In this document: piece after piece, positions 43,235 to 53,274 of the stretch
Layout: the number at the start of each line of letters is the position of its first letter
How positions within the stretch are numbered: position 1 is the first letter of the stretch
Assembly: GCF_963259705.1 (NCBI RefSeq)
Contig: NC_081842.1
Span: forward strand, 182,718,349 to 182,782,348
From: Myotis daubentonii
Taxonomy: Eukaryota; Chordata; Mammalia; Chiroptera; Vespertilionidae
Direction of reading: 5' to 3'
Length of the DNA: 64,000 nucleotides
Notes under the pieces: generated by a model
Database searches by the model: none
What the model was told of the DNA's origin: nothing
What the model saw: the letters and a program-made list of their open reading frames with translations, nothing else
Program-made: the position numbers and the translations under genes

Positions 43235-43490
43235 ATGCCCCTCTCACCCTCTTCTATCTTCTGTCCCTCTCCAAGACACCGAATGCTCGCACCTCCTCCG
43301 GGAAGCCTTCCCTGACCCCGGCCTGGGTCAGGTGTCTCCTCTGAGTCCCCACAGACCCCATCACTGGGGCTGTTATGGTCTGTTTTCATGTGTGTCCCCG
43401 ACCCTCTCCCAACTGTGAGTCCCTGCCTGGTGGTGTGCCTCTCCACGTCCTGTGTGTCCAGCTCAGGTCCAGGCACAGAGCAGATGTCAG
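43235..43490 (+). repeat. L2 3' fragment
   Basis: 'gaagccttccctgaccccgg' and 'gctcaggtccaggcacagag' are sense L2, GC-shifted. Confidence 0.65.
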
Positions 43491-43494
43491 GCTG

Positions 43495-44750
43495 TGCTCA
43501 CTGATCTGGGCAGAGCCACGTCCCTGAAGCCACACGCCTGGGAATAGCAAAGCTGGGTCGGGCTCTGCTTGCCTGCCTGGGAGCAACACCAGACATTGAC
43601 CCAGAGGGGCTTGTGGGTGGGTGGGTACCAGGAGTGTGCTGGCAGGGTAAGCAGTCCCCAGGCATCTCGCTCACCTGCTGCCCAGCTGAGAGAGGCCATC
43701 TGCTCCACCAGGCTGCACTGCATAAAGGAGATTCATTGGGAGGGAAGATGGGAATGGGTACCAGGCTGAAGAGTGTAGATATGACCTTCTGGGCACTGGG
43801 AACCACTGACGGTTCTTGATTTGGGGCCCTGTCAGAAACGGAGCTCAGTTTCTTCTTCTGTGAGAATGGGATATCTCTGAGCCACCAGCTGCCCGTGCAT
43901 CTGACCTGGATTAGCTGCTTCGCCTCGCAGTGTAGTGTGAGGCATACATGACCCCAGGGGGGCCAGGCTGCTCCTAACCATGGGAAGGCCACATCAGCCC
44001 AGGCGTGAGAGGGAGCAGGGTTGGGCTAGCCTGAAATCCAGCTGAGCTTGGTTTACATACCCCACAAACACACCCACTGTGTGCCAGCTCCGTGCTGAGC
44101 CCTGGGATGCTCTGGGGCCCAGGCAGCCTGGCTCCCTCTGGAGATGGGAGGAAGAACTGGACCACTGAGGCCTGCGAGGGGAGGGCACCCATGGAAGGAG
44201 AATGGATGCCTCCAGGCTTGGCTGGGAACATTTGGGGTTTAGAAAGAAGGAACACAAAAGCCCTTAACCTCCCAGCTGGAATGTGGACACTTCATCCAGC
44301 CTACTCCTCTGTCCCTCCTCGAGCCCCATAAATGTCCACTTTGGTGAAAGGATTCAGCGCTGAGTCCCGACAGAATAAGGCTGCTTAGGAAACGGAGCTC
44401 CATAAAATCGTCTGTGCTCCAGCAGGCTGGCGGGTTGGGAGAGTCACCTGACCTCGGGCCTGGAAAGGACTGTACAAAGCCCTCATCCTTTTAACCCAGG
44501 CCCTCCCAATGCCCGGATCGCTTATGTAGCATCCCCAGCAAATGACCACCCCATGCGCGCTTGAGTATCTCTGGGACAGAGATACCTCTCCCCTGCCCCC
44601 ACTTCTGGACGTAACACCCATTACCTGACATGCATTTACTGGGCACCTGGGTGGTTCCTCCATTCCATATACCTGTCCTCTGCCAGGCCTTCCAGCAGTG
44701 CTGGAAATACCGGCTGCTAAGGCGAGCACTGGCTTCTGTCCTTTGTGCTC
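43495..44750. other. Unassigned, with L2 scrap
   Basis: Antisense L2-like at 44080-44160 ('actgtgtgccagctccgtgc'). Otherwise nothing recognised and no gene. Confidence 0.5.
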
Positions 44751-44754
44751 ACTG

Positions 44755-44950
44755 CCAGGCAGGCACGGTGCTGACTCTTTGTACCATTTGATCTCATTTG
44801 ATTCATGCAGGGACTCAGTTTCTTCGTGGTAGGTGGTATCATCATATTCCCATTTCACAGATAGGGCCCACAGAGGTAGAGCAACTCATCCCAGGTCATG
44901 CAGGAAATAAGAAGCAAAGCTGGGGCTTGAACCCAGGACTCTGACCATGG
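44755..44950 (-). repeat. MIR SINE
   Basis: 'tatcatcatattcccatttc', 'cagagcaactcatcccaggt'-like core and 'gggcttgaacccaggactct' follow antisense MIR. Confidence 0.85.
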
Positions 44951-45321
44951 TCCTGCTTTTGGTCACTGTGTTCCATGGCTTGCTGAGAGGGGGCCTTTGG
45001 CGAGGTGCTCAGGCTCTGGAGACTGCCTGCTTGGGTTTTTAGTCACATCCATGCGGGACTAGCAGTGAAGGAGGGAGAGTGAGGAAGAGGGATCCCAGAC
45101 TCCGTGTGCCAGGACTGAGCCTCACCTCCGTGTCCCAGGCTCAGGGAAGGATGCTCTCGGAACTATTCTCGAGGGCAGATCTGACTCCTTACTTCCAGTC
45201 CCTCTGCAAGCCCTGTCACTTCGAACTCCTGGATCTTGCTTGAGTGAGTCCACTTCTCTCCATCTACACTGTCATCACCCCAGTCCAAGCCTGTGCTGAT
45301 CTCCCTGTTTTCCCTCTAGGC

Positions 45322-45535
45322 CAGGGGTGGGCAAACTTTTTGACTCGAGGGCCACAATGGGTTCTTAAACTGGACCGGAGGGCCGGAACAAAAGCATGGA
45401 TGGAGTGTTTGTGTGAACTAATATAAATTCAAAGTAAACATCATTACATAAAAGGGTACGGTCTTTTTTTTTTTTAGTTTTATTCATTTCAAACGGGCCA
45501 GATCCGGCCTGTGGGCCGTAGTTTGCCCACGGCTG
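45322..45535 (-). mobile_element. Non-autonomous hAT element D, 8-bp target duplication
   Basis: Ends 'caggggtgggcaaact' and 'agtttgcccacggctg'. Perfect 'ctctaggc' at 45314-45321 and 45536-45543. Same family as 38009-38227 but inverted; the 5-bp length difference lies mainly in the internal homopolymer. Confidence 0.95.
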
Positions 45536-45570
45536 CTCTAGGCTGTCTCCCATCCTCTAGTTAGGGTGAC

Positions 45571-45652
45571 TTTTTTTATTTTATTTTATTTTATTTATTT
45601 ATTTATTTATTTTCTTGATCCATTTTTATTATTATTATTATTATTTTATTTA
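45571..45652. repeat. (ATTT)n/(ATT)n microsatellite
   Basis: TTTTA, ATTT and ATT runs; the expanded antisense A-tail of the composite retroelement. Confidence 0.92.
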
Positions 45653-45732
45653 TTGCTTAAAGTATTACAAAGGGTATTACATATGTGTCCATTTTATCCC
45701 CCCGCCCTAGTTTTTTTAATTTTATTTTAATA

Positions 45733-46814
45733 CTAGGGGCCTGGTGCACGAAATTCGTGCACTGGGTGTGTGTGGGGAGGGGAGTGTCCCTCAGCCCAGC
45801 CTGCCCCCTCTCACATACTGGGAGCCCTCAGGCGTTGACCCCCATCACCCTCCAATCGCAGGATCGGCCCCTTGCCCAGGCCTGATGCCTCGGCCAGAGG
45901 CATAGACCCCCATCACCCTCTGACCACCTGATCGGCCCCTTGCCCAGGCCTGACGCCTCCACCAGAGGTGTCAGGCTTGGACAGGGGACCCCCATCTCCC
46001 CCTGATCACTGGCTCTGGCCCCCGCCCAGGCCTGAGGCCTCTGGCCCAGGAATCATGCCTGGGCAGGGGACCCCCATCTCCCTCTGATCGCTTGCTCCAC
46101 CCCCCGCCCAAGCCTGACGCCTCTGACCCAGGCTTCAGGCCTGGGCAAGGGGACCATCATATCCCCCCAATCCCCGGCTCCGCCCCCCACCCAGGCCTGA
46201 TGCCTCGGCCAGAGGAGTTGACCCTCATCACCCTCCGATCACCAATCACCGGATCGGCCCCTTGACCAGGCCTGAGGCCTCCGGCAGAGGTGTCAGGCCT
46301 GGGCTGGGGACACCCAGCTCCCCGTGGTTGCAGGCTCCGCCCCTGCCCAGGCCTAATGCCTCTGGCCTAGGCGTCCGGCCTGGGCAGCGGGGACCCGCAG
46401 CTGCAGCGGCCCTGCGATCGTGGGCTCCGCTTTAGGCCCAGGCAAGGGACTGTGCCCAGCTCCCATCGCTGGCTCCACCCCTATTTCCTGCTATCACTGG
46501 CCAGGGTGGCAAAGGCGCCTGATTCTCCGATCATGGCTGGGGGGCAGGGCAAAGGCGGCCCCAGGGCCGCCTTTGCCCTGCCCCCCAGCTCTTAGCTCCC
46601 CCCTGGGTTTCCGATCACTGTCAGTGGCAGGGGGCTTCTTCCTGCTTTCCCTTTCGCCTCCCTGCATTGTGCCTACATATGCAAATTAACCGCCATCTTG
46701 TTGGCAGTTAACTGCCAATCATAGTTGGCAGTTAATTTGCATATAGCCCTGATTAGCCAATGAAAAGGGTATCGTCGTACGCCAATTACCATTTTTCTCT
46801 TTTATTAGATAGGA
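45733..46814 (-). mobile_element. Non-autonomous Helitron (1082 bp)
   Basis: On the minus strand it starts 'tcctatctaataaaagag' and ends with the 3' hairpin 'gtgcacgaatttcgtgcac' followed by 'caggcccctag'. It lies between A and T. Removing it joins 'taata' to 'tattttattg', restoring the usual Ves tail. Inside are seven GC-rich units marked by 'cccaggcctga'-like words at about 45875, 45943, 46025, 46107, 46190, 46265 and 46345, and a perfect 24-bp palindrome (46537-46588). No Rep/helicase ORF. Confidence 0.95.
46537..46588. repeat. Perfect 24-bp palindrome in the Helitron
   Basis: The left arm 46537-46560 (starting 'ctggggggcagggcaaagg') and right arm 46565-46588 are exact reverse complements around 'ccag'. 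The same site in the Helitron at 59059 has mismatches. Confidence 0.95.
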
Positions 46815-47022
46815 TATTTTATTGATTTTTTACAGAGAGGAAGGGAGAGGGATAGCGAGTAAGAAACATCGATGAGAGAGAAACATCGATCAGCTGCCTC
46901 CTGCACACCTCCTACTGGGGATGTGCCCACAACCAAGGTACATGCCCTTGACCAGAACCAAACCTGGGACCCTTCAGTCTGCAGGCCGACATTCTATCCA
47001 CTGAGCCAAACCGGTTAGGGCA
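46815..47022 (-). repeat. Ves SINE, part of the composite
   Basis: Antisense Ves from 'attttattgattttttacag' to head 'gagccaaaccggttagggc'; its tail was cut by the Helitron at 46814. Confidence 0.95.
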
Positions 47023-47034
47023 AGGGTGACTTTT

Positions 47035-47545
47035 ATAACACGAATCTGATCCTGTCACATACCCTTACCCGGCTTAGGACTTTTACTAATTTGTTTCTGT
47101 TTTCAGAATAGCACTCACATTTTACACCTTGGCCTGCAGGGTCCTGTGTGACCGGGCCCATTGACTTTATACCTTGATGGCTGTCCCTTCAGTCTCCATA
47201 CTCCAGTCACACTAGTCTTTCCTTCCCTTTCAAAGCAGTTACCCCTTCCTTGGGGCCTTTGCACAGGTGGTTCCCTTGACCTGGAATGCTCTTCCTTCCT
47301 CTGCTCACTTAATATGTACTCATAATTCATTCTCAGTTCAGATGCCTCTTCTGCGGGGAAGTCTTCCTGACTTCTCTCCTATGTTCTCATAGCTCCCTGT
47401 ACACACCCCTCATGCTGCTAACAGAGTTTATGATGCATTTATTTAGCACCCTCACTAGGTGCTAAGATCAAGGCAGGTACATCTGTTGAACTCACCATTA
47501 TGTCTGGCACGTAGTAGGCCCACACAAATCCTTATTGAATGAAAG
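47035..47545 (+). repeat. L2 3' end
   Basis: Long sense L2: 'acactagtctttccttccct', 'acctggaatgctcttccttc', 'tcagttcagatgcctcttct' and 'ggcacgtagtaggcccacac'; tail 'ttattgaatgaaag'. Confidence 0.88.
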
Positions 47546-47549
47546 TTCA

Positions 47550-47812
47550 AAGAAAAGAAAGGCAAGGTACTTAGGGGCTTTGGGAGGAGAGGAAGAGACA
47601 AAAGTCGACCTGCCCTAGGTCTGACGGTGGTCAGCATTTCCAAGGACCCTCCCTGCAACAACTCCTCTTCATTGGCTGGGAAGCTCACCAGTTATTGATA
47701 TCTTTGGGTCCGTTGACATTCTCCTTTAGCCTCCAGGATGGCTCTCTGGGAGGCAAGGGCAATCTGGACTAATAAAGCCAGCCTTTCTGCTGGATACCAC
47801 ATCTGGCTTCCT
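47550..47812. other. Unassigned sequence
   Basis: Nothing recognised. Confidence 0.5.
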
Positions 47813-47814
47813 GT

Positions 47815-47955
47815 CTAGGTCTTGTTCCTACCTCTCTGTGAGGCCTGGGGCCTGTCCTCTTTTCTGGGCCTCAGTCTCCCATCTGTAAAATGGCAGGATT
47901 GTCTACGGAAATCTTGAGGTCTCTTTCTACACTCAGATCATATGATTTAATGCGT
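47815..47955 (+). repeat. MIR3-like fragment
   Basis: 'tgggcctcagtctcccatct', 'gtaaaatggcaggattgtct' and 'cttgaggtctctttctacac' fit sense MIR3. Confidence 0.8.
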
Positions 47956-48724
47956 TATTGTGGCCCTCACCCCCCACTTTTTTTTGGTAAAAGACAGAAC
48001 CTCATAGATTGACTAATGGTGAAAGGACCTCTCCTAATTCTTTTTCTTCTTGATTGCCCTCTCTGGTCTTAAATGATTGCTCTTGAAGAGTCGGTTCAGA
48101 CAGGAGCATGGATGTATTCTAACGAGAGATGCCAAATCCACCCTTGTGAAAAGTTACCAGTCTTTTGCACCAGCACTTAGGGCCCCAGCCAGGGTCCTTG
48201 GCATCTGCTTCTGCGCCTGACTCCTTTATGGAGACCCATGTTGAAAGGTAAGCCACAGAGGAAGGCCATGTACTGATTACATTCAGTTCATTTCAGTCAT
48301 ATTACATGGAAAGAGGTAAATGGCCCCGGCTCCAGCAGCCTGTGAGCTCCTCGCTCAGGGACACAGGGACTGTGCCTGCCTGACCTCTCATCCTCCGGCC
48401 TCGCCCAGGGCCTGCCGCCAGGTGTCAGCTCTGTCAGTGACTGCTAAACAGCTGAAGGAGAGGATGAATGGTTGCAGAGTGGGTCCCGGGCTCGGGGTTG
48501 TTGAAGGGGCTTCAGAGAGGGAGAGAGGCTCCTCACCTTTACAACAGGAAGCATCTGTGCAGGGCTGGTGCCGAATCTGCCTGGAATGTCCCTGGCCGGC
48601 CAGATGCCAAGAGTTTATTGCATGCAGCACAGCAATTTCAGATTTCCTTTATTCTCCAAGAACCGATGAATTAGTTGAAAGATTAAGAACACTTGCAAAG
48701 TAGCTGACAAAGTGGTTTAAGTTA
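47956..48724. other. Unassigned sequence
   Basis: No gene. An L2-like scrap may lie near 48330-48470. Confidence 0.45.
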
Positions 48725-48732
48725 GTGTAGTA

Positions 48733-48967
48733 CAGTGATGGCGAACCTTTTGAGCTTGGTGCGCCAGCATTTTGAAAAACCCTAACTTAACCCTGGTGCC
48801 GTGTCACATACAGAAATTTTTTGATATTTGCAACCATAGTAAAACAAAGATTTATATTTTTGATATTTATGTTATATATTTAAATGCCATTTAACAAAGA
48901 AAAATCAACCAAAAAAATGAGCTCACGTGTCACCTCTGACATGCGTGTCATAGGTTCGCCATCACTG
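48733..48967 (-). mobile_element. Non-autonomous hAT element B, no matching target duplication
   Basis: Ends 'cagtgatggcgaacct' and 'aggttcgccatcactg'; 235 bp, the inverted counterpart of 42013-42247. The flanks 'gtgtagta' and 'aataaact' do not match, unlike the other four hAT elements here. Confidence 0.93.
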
Positions 48968-48985
48968 AATAAACTCAGCACAGGA

Positions 48986-48989
<4 letters not shown>

Positions 48990-49030
<41 letters not shown>
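48990..49030. repeat. (GT)n microsatellite
   Basis: About 20 pure GT units; likely length-variable. Confidence 0.97.
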
Positions 49031-49033
<3 letters not shown>

Positions 49034-49124
49034 GGGAGGGTCAGGGAAGATCGCTGACCCAGGGAACAAATGGCTGACTGTGTGCTTGTGGCTCTACAGA
49101 AGGAGATGAAGGGAGATCAGAAAA

Positions 49125-49235
49125 TGGGTGAGTCCCTGCCCCACCACCTACCAGCCGTGTGGCCCGTAGCACATTATTTAGCCTCTGAGCCATTAGGGAG
49201 CAGGTGAGATGTTCAGCGTAAGCTACCTGATGGCA
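49125..49235 (+). repeat. MIR fragment
   Basis: 'accacctaccagccgtgtgg' and 'agcacattatttagcctctg' are worn sense MIR. Confidence 0.6.
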
Positions 49236-49681
49236 GGGGCCATGCCTGGGTCCTCGCTGGGTCCCAGGCACCCACATGTGTAGTGGGACAGGTCACGGGT
49301 GGGTCAGGCCCTTTCACCTGCCCTCCCTGGTAGTCCTGGAACAGCGGTCACCATCCTGTGGAGGTTTCAGGAAGTCCAATCCTTCGCTTTGTCAGCGCAG
49401 CGGGAATGTAAATGGTCTCTTTCTGGGCTGCCTTTGACTGGACATACTTGCCCAGGCCAGCAGCGTCCACTTCTCTCATCTTACTCACAGTTTTACATGG
49501 GTTTTCCTAAGTCTTCCTGCGGGGTCCAGGCCCCTCTTCTGCCTTTGACCAGTATATACCACCCCACTTGGCATCGTCTCTGGAGCCGTGCAGCCACAGT
49601 CCCGACGAGAGGCTGTGAGGCCCTGGAACCCTGCCTTGATGGTCTTTGCCCACGGTGGACTGCATTTCTCATTCTCGTGAA

Positions 49682-49735
49682 GAGCGTCCCAGGTGCCCAT
49701 CACCCAGTCCAGATACTCAGAGCTGGGCACTCATC
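49682..49735 (+). repeat. 54-bp duplicated segment, copy 1
   Basis: 'gtgcccatcacccagtccag' to 'gagctgggcactcatc' recurs in the same orientation at 51652-51705 with about five differences. It is not a repeat family I recognise. Confidence 0.85.
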
Positions 49736-50257
49736 TTTACGCACCCACACACTCGGGAGAGCCCTGCGCTCCTGGGGCAAGTGTGGATCCCAGGGGGCTG
49801 GGAGAGTGCTTTTGTTTTTCTGTTGGACTTGATTTTGGAGACTCGGAGGCTTGCATGGGCCCTGGGCTGGGAAAGAAGGGCCTCCCTCTGACACGGCAGA
49901 TGGTATCAGTGTAGTTGGGCCCGGGCCCAAGAAACGTTTACCCAGCTGTGTCCAGGGTTGAGATTATCTGGCCAATGTCTGCTGCAGAGTGGATGTGTCA
50001 GATGGTGGCAGATATATGTGCCATCACCTTTCAGAGATGTTCTCCTTGAGGATGACAAGGGGTATAGCTGTCGCCTGTGGTCAATTTCGAGTCTTCATAT
50101 GTGTCTCACCCTGCTCGTTGATAGCAGTGGCATATTCTACTCATATTGCTTGCTTATTAGGAAGAATTAGTCTTAGCATACATTCAAATGGCCTGAGCAG
50201 CTTTGGTTTTGGAATGTCTTTTGTTCATTTACTCAGCGTGTACCAGGAGCATCGCAA

Positions 50258-50291
<34 letters not shown>

Positions 50292-50302
50292 GCACACACA
50301 CG
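50258..50302. repeat. (CA)n/(CG)n microsatellite
   Basis: Mixed CA and CG dinucleotides; alternating purine-pyrimidine, so Z-DNA-prone. Confidence 0.95.
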
Positions 50303-50384
50303 GCTACACCTAACCCCTCCCCAAATAGGATTGATCTGTTTTCTGACCATGTGAATTTTAAAACCTTTGATCATAACAGGGTGA

Positions 50385-50570
50385 TAAGCCCTCACATTTC
50401 CATGTTGTTTGTAGTTTACAGATACACTCTCTTCCATTATTTCATCTAATATCCATTAGATGGGGTAAGGAAATTTTATCTGTTTTGTAAGAGAAGGAAA
50501 TGGAGGCTCAGAGAGGTTGAGTATCTTGCCCAAGATGACACAGCTCTGTCAGTAGCAGAGGGCTATGGCT
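50385..50570 (-). repeat. MIR SINE
   Basis: 'gaaggaaatggaggctcaga', 'gaggttgagtatcttgccca' and 'gatgacacagctctgtcagt' are antisense MIR. Confidence 0.85.
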
Positions 50571-50885
50571 GTCCCCTCTCCCCGCAGTGCCCCAATCAGG
50601 TACTGGTGCCGTGGGTGGCAGGCCCCATGTTCATAACATGGATAGCATCCACCTCCTGCCAAAGAACAGATTTGTAGAAAGGGAAGTAAGTTTCCTTAAT
50701 CTGTTTGAGTCTCATAGTATTCCTATCTATGAAATCAACGTGGTGGAAATTCTCTCTTTGCCTTCCCTTATGAGGACATTAAGAACAAATGCTGTATTTT
50801 TTATGACAACATTTTAATGCTCTTAGTAGCTGAGACCTCATGGACAGTCTGTACCATTAGACCCTTCCTAGAGTCTGTGGAGACT
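50571..50885. other. Unassigned, possible MIR remnant
   Basis: A MIR-like 'gtttccttaatctgtttgag' at 50689-50708. No gene. Confidence 0.45.
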
Positions 50886-50889
50886 TCCT

Positions 50890-51010
50890 GGCTTCATTCA
50901 ACAGATGTCTGGGAACTGTTCTGTGTCCAGCTCTAGGCTGGGCACTGGGGGCTCAGAGATTCTGGCCTGGTACCTGACCTTGAGGAGTTCACAGAGCTTG
51001 GCAATGGCCC
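50890..51010 (-). repeat. L2 3' fragment
   Basis: 'gcttcattcaacagatgtct', 'ctaggctgggcactgggggc' and 'ttgaggagttcacagagctt' are antisense L2. Confidence 0.78.
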
Positions 51011-51075
51011 TCCCCAGCCCAGCTGCCTCAGGCAGGCAGCTTGGGCATCATTATTTAAAAGAAAAGACTGACAAG

Positions 51076-51283
51076 CCCTGGCCGGGTAGCTCAGTTGGTT
51101 GGAGTGTTCTGATACACCAAGGTTGTGGGTTGATCTCTGGTCAGGGCACATACAAGGAGCACCCAGTGAATGCATAAATAAGTGGAACAATAAATCGATG
51201 CCCCTCCCTCCCTCCCTTCCTCCCTCCCTCCCTCCCTCCCTCCCTCCCTCCCTCCCTCCCTCCCTCTCTTTCTAAAATCAATT
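51076..51283 (+). repeat. Bat tRNA-SINE (second head type), near-perfect target duplication
   Basis: The head 'gccgggtagctcagttggtt' matches the SINE at 27492. The tail region has expanded into (CCCT)n. Duplications end in 'gactgacaag' at about 51056-51075 and 51284-51303 with two differences. Confidence 0.94.
51201..51267. repeat. (CCCT)n microsatellite in a SINE tail
   Basis: About 16 tetranucleotide units grown from the CT-rich 3' part of the SINE. Confidence 0.96.
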
Positions 51284-51349
51284 AAAAAGAAGAGACTGAC
51301 AAGTTGTGGGGAGAAGCAGAGAAATGAGGCTGGCATTGCCCTCACAGAG

Positions 51350-51545
51350 CCCCCGTGGCCAGCACTGTGCTAGGGGCCTTCCAGACGCCATTCTCTCCTC
51401 CCAGAGTGCAAGAGGCAGGCCTGTGCCGTCCTGGTTTTACAGCTGAGAAAATTGTCTCAGAGCAGCACAGTGACTTGTCTAGGGTTGCACAGCTGGCATT
51501 GAACTGTCATCTCTGTGATTCTGAAGCCCAGACTTCTTTCTGGAC
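51350..51545 (-). repeat. MIR SINE
   Basis: 'acagctgagaaaattgtctc', 'cttgtctagggttgcacagc' and 'attctgaagcccagacttct' are antisense MIR. Confidence 0.8.
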
Positions 51546-51651
51546 ACCTTGCCTCTGAATTAGCCCTCTGGAATTCTGCATAAATGGGGGAAGTAGTCAA
51601 ATGGAGGCAGAATGCAGGCTTTCTGGGCCCTGACCTCGAGACGCTGGAAAG

Positions 51652-51705
51652 GAGTGTGCCATGTGCCCATCACCCAGTCTAGTTACTCAGAGCTGGGCAC
51701 TCATC
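51652..51705 (+). repeat. 54-bp duplicated segment, copy 2
   Basis: Partner of 49682-49735, about 2 kb away in direct orientation and roughly 91% identical by eye. The flanks do not match. Confidence 0.85.
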
Positions 51706-52732
51706 CCCTGGTGTTCGGGCCGGGGGTCTGGGTCTCTGGGTCTTCAGTTCTGGGCAGCCCCTTCCCCCGAGCATGCCACGGCTCCTGCGGAGCAGCAGAT
51801 GCTGCAGGTCAGATGTTCAGCCTCACATCTGGTCTCCCTCCGCCTTTCATCTGAAACCCAACTCGGATTGTCTCAGTAAACAAACAGTAAATTCAACAAT
51901 ACAATCTTCTTGAAATGCCTTGTAGTTATTTTAAGGCTGTTTGGGGGTTTATTTTAATTGCGGGCCCAGCTCTCTCAGTCACCCAGCTGCTGCTGGGGGC
52001 ATTTGCGGCTGCTGCCTCCCTCCTCCTTGTGGACCCTGTCCCCTCCCACCCGAGGCCCAGAGTGGCCTGGAGTCTCCAGGGAGATAGAATAAGGTGCAAG
52101 GCCCCGCCCTCCCATTTCTGGATGCTGTGTCTAAGAACCCGAGGGCTGCAGGGGCCAAGAGGCCAGCTTCCGATGTGGGCCTGCTGAGAGGGAGGCCCAG
52201 AGGTGGGGTGTCACCTCGCAGGCTGAGGAAGGGTCACTAGGGAAGGAGCAGCAGGGCCTGGCTGTAGATTCACATTGGTTACCAGGGCCACAGGCACACC
52301 CCTCCTTACAGCTGAAATGGCTGCAAAGTTGGATCCAAGTAAGTCAGATTTCTGACTAGGGAAATGACCCTGGGGGAGACAGGTACAGAGACGGAGGGGG
52401 CTCATTGCCCCTTCTCACCTCCCCCGACTCTGAGGCTTCACTCTTGTTCTGCCCCCAGCTAATCCTGTGTCCTGGCTGATGGTACCAGGTATTCCCCACC
52501 CCCCACACCCCCTCAGTGATGTGCATTTAAATTAGTGGCTCTGGACCTCAGAAGCCTTTAAGTGCCAGAGGACTTAGGCACTCTTGGTGGATGTGAGTAC
52601 TTGTACAGGCCGTGAGCTGATGTTCCTGTGCCATTAGTGCATCCCGGCGGTCGCCTCCCCATCACGGCTTGTGGCAGGCACTAGCTCTGTCTCATGGGTG
52701 TGAATTAGGCGATATTGGGGCTGGGAGTCTAG

Positions 52733-52860
52733 AGACCTGGCACTTTGGGTGCTGCCAGGCCAGTGATCTAACCTCTCTGGGCTTCAGTTTCTTCATCCTG
52801 GGGGGGTTGCACAGCCTCGGCCCACTCAGGGTCAGTATCTCCTGAGCCTTCGAGGAATTG
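52733..52860 (+). repeat. MIR fragment
   Basis: 'ccagtgatctaacctctctg' and 'ggcttcagtttcttcatcct' are sense MIR. Confidence 0.78.
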
Positions 52861-53159
52861 ATCCTCTCTGTGTTTTGGAGACAACTCAGTGGCGAGGCTC
52901 TTGTCCACAGGCTCCCTCGGGAGTGTGCTGTGCTGGTACACAGTGTGGATCTTGGGAAGAGCCACAGGGTATCTCCGGGGACTGATGTGGTGGGGAGCGC
53001 AGCCAGATGATGGGGGCGCTCATTGCCTCCTCTGAGCTCGGGGCGTCCACAGACAGTGTGCTTCCCAAGGAGCCTGTGGTGCCATGGAACAGTGGGGGAC
53101 CCTACAGGTGGGGCTGTTGTCTAAGTGGCAGGCGCGAAGGCAGGGACTTTAGGTGTTTT

Positions 53160-53270
53160 TATTCTCACAACAGCTCTGGCAGGAAGATACCATTATCCCG
53201 ATTTTACACTTAAGGAGACTGAAGCTCAGAGGAGAAAAGTAACACCCTGAGGCCTCACAGCAGGGAGGCA
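53160..53270 (-). repeat. MIR fragment
   Basis: 'accattatcccgattttaca' and 'cttaaggagactgaagctca' are antisense MIR. Confidence 0.83.
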
Positions 53271-53274
53271 CCTC

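Larger units (their letters stand above)
45575..47022 (-). mobile_element. Composite: Ves SINE plus L1 3' end, split by a Helitron
   Basis: On the minus strand the order is Ves head and body (47022 to 46815), Helitron (46814 to 45733), A-rich linker, a bat L1 3' end (about 45710-45651, 'ttacatatgtgtcc' on plus), then a long A/AATA tail. One 12-bp duplication 'agggtgactttt' bounds the whole at 45563-45574 and 47023-47034. Either a SINE/L1 chimera inserted as one unit, or an L1 later entered the SINE tail. Confidence 0.8.
49275..50380. other. Unassigned, with CA repeat and duplicated segment
   Basis: Contains copy 1 of the 54-bp duplicated segment and the (CA)n run at 50258-50302. A 177-codon frame at 49299-49832 has no recognisable domain and crosses the duplicated segment; I do not call it a gene. 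Confidence 0.5.
51550..53155. other. Unassigned, with duplicated segment
   Basis: Holds copy 2 of the 54-bp segment and a sense MIR at 52733-52860 ('taacctctctgggcttcagt'). GC-rich with spurious frames. No gene supported. Confidence 0.5.

Noticed and set aside
45733..46814. Possible coding Helitron (Rep/helicase)
   Set aside because: At 1.08 kb it is too short and its open frames are short GC-rich artefacts; a non-autonomous element.
49299..49832. 177-codon frame on the plus strand
   Set aside because: No recognisable domain, overlapping frames on the other strand, and it runs through the non-coding 54-bp duplicated segment.
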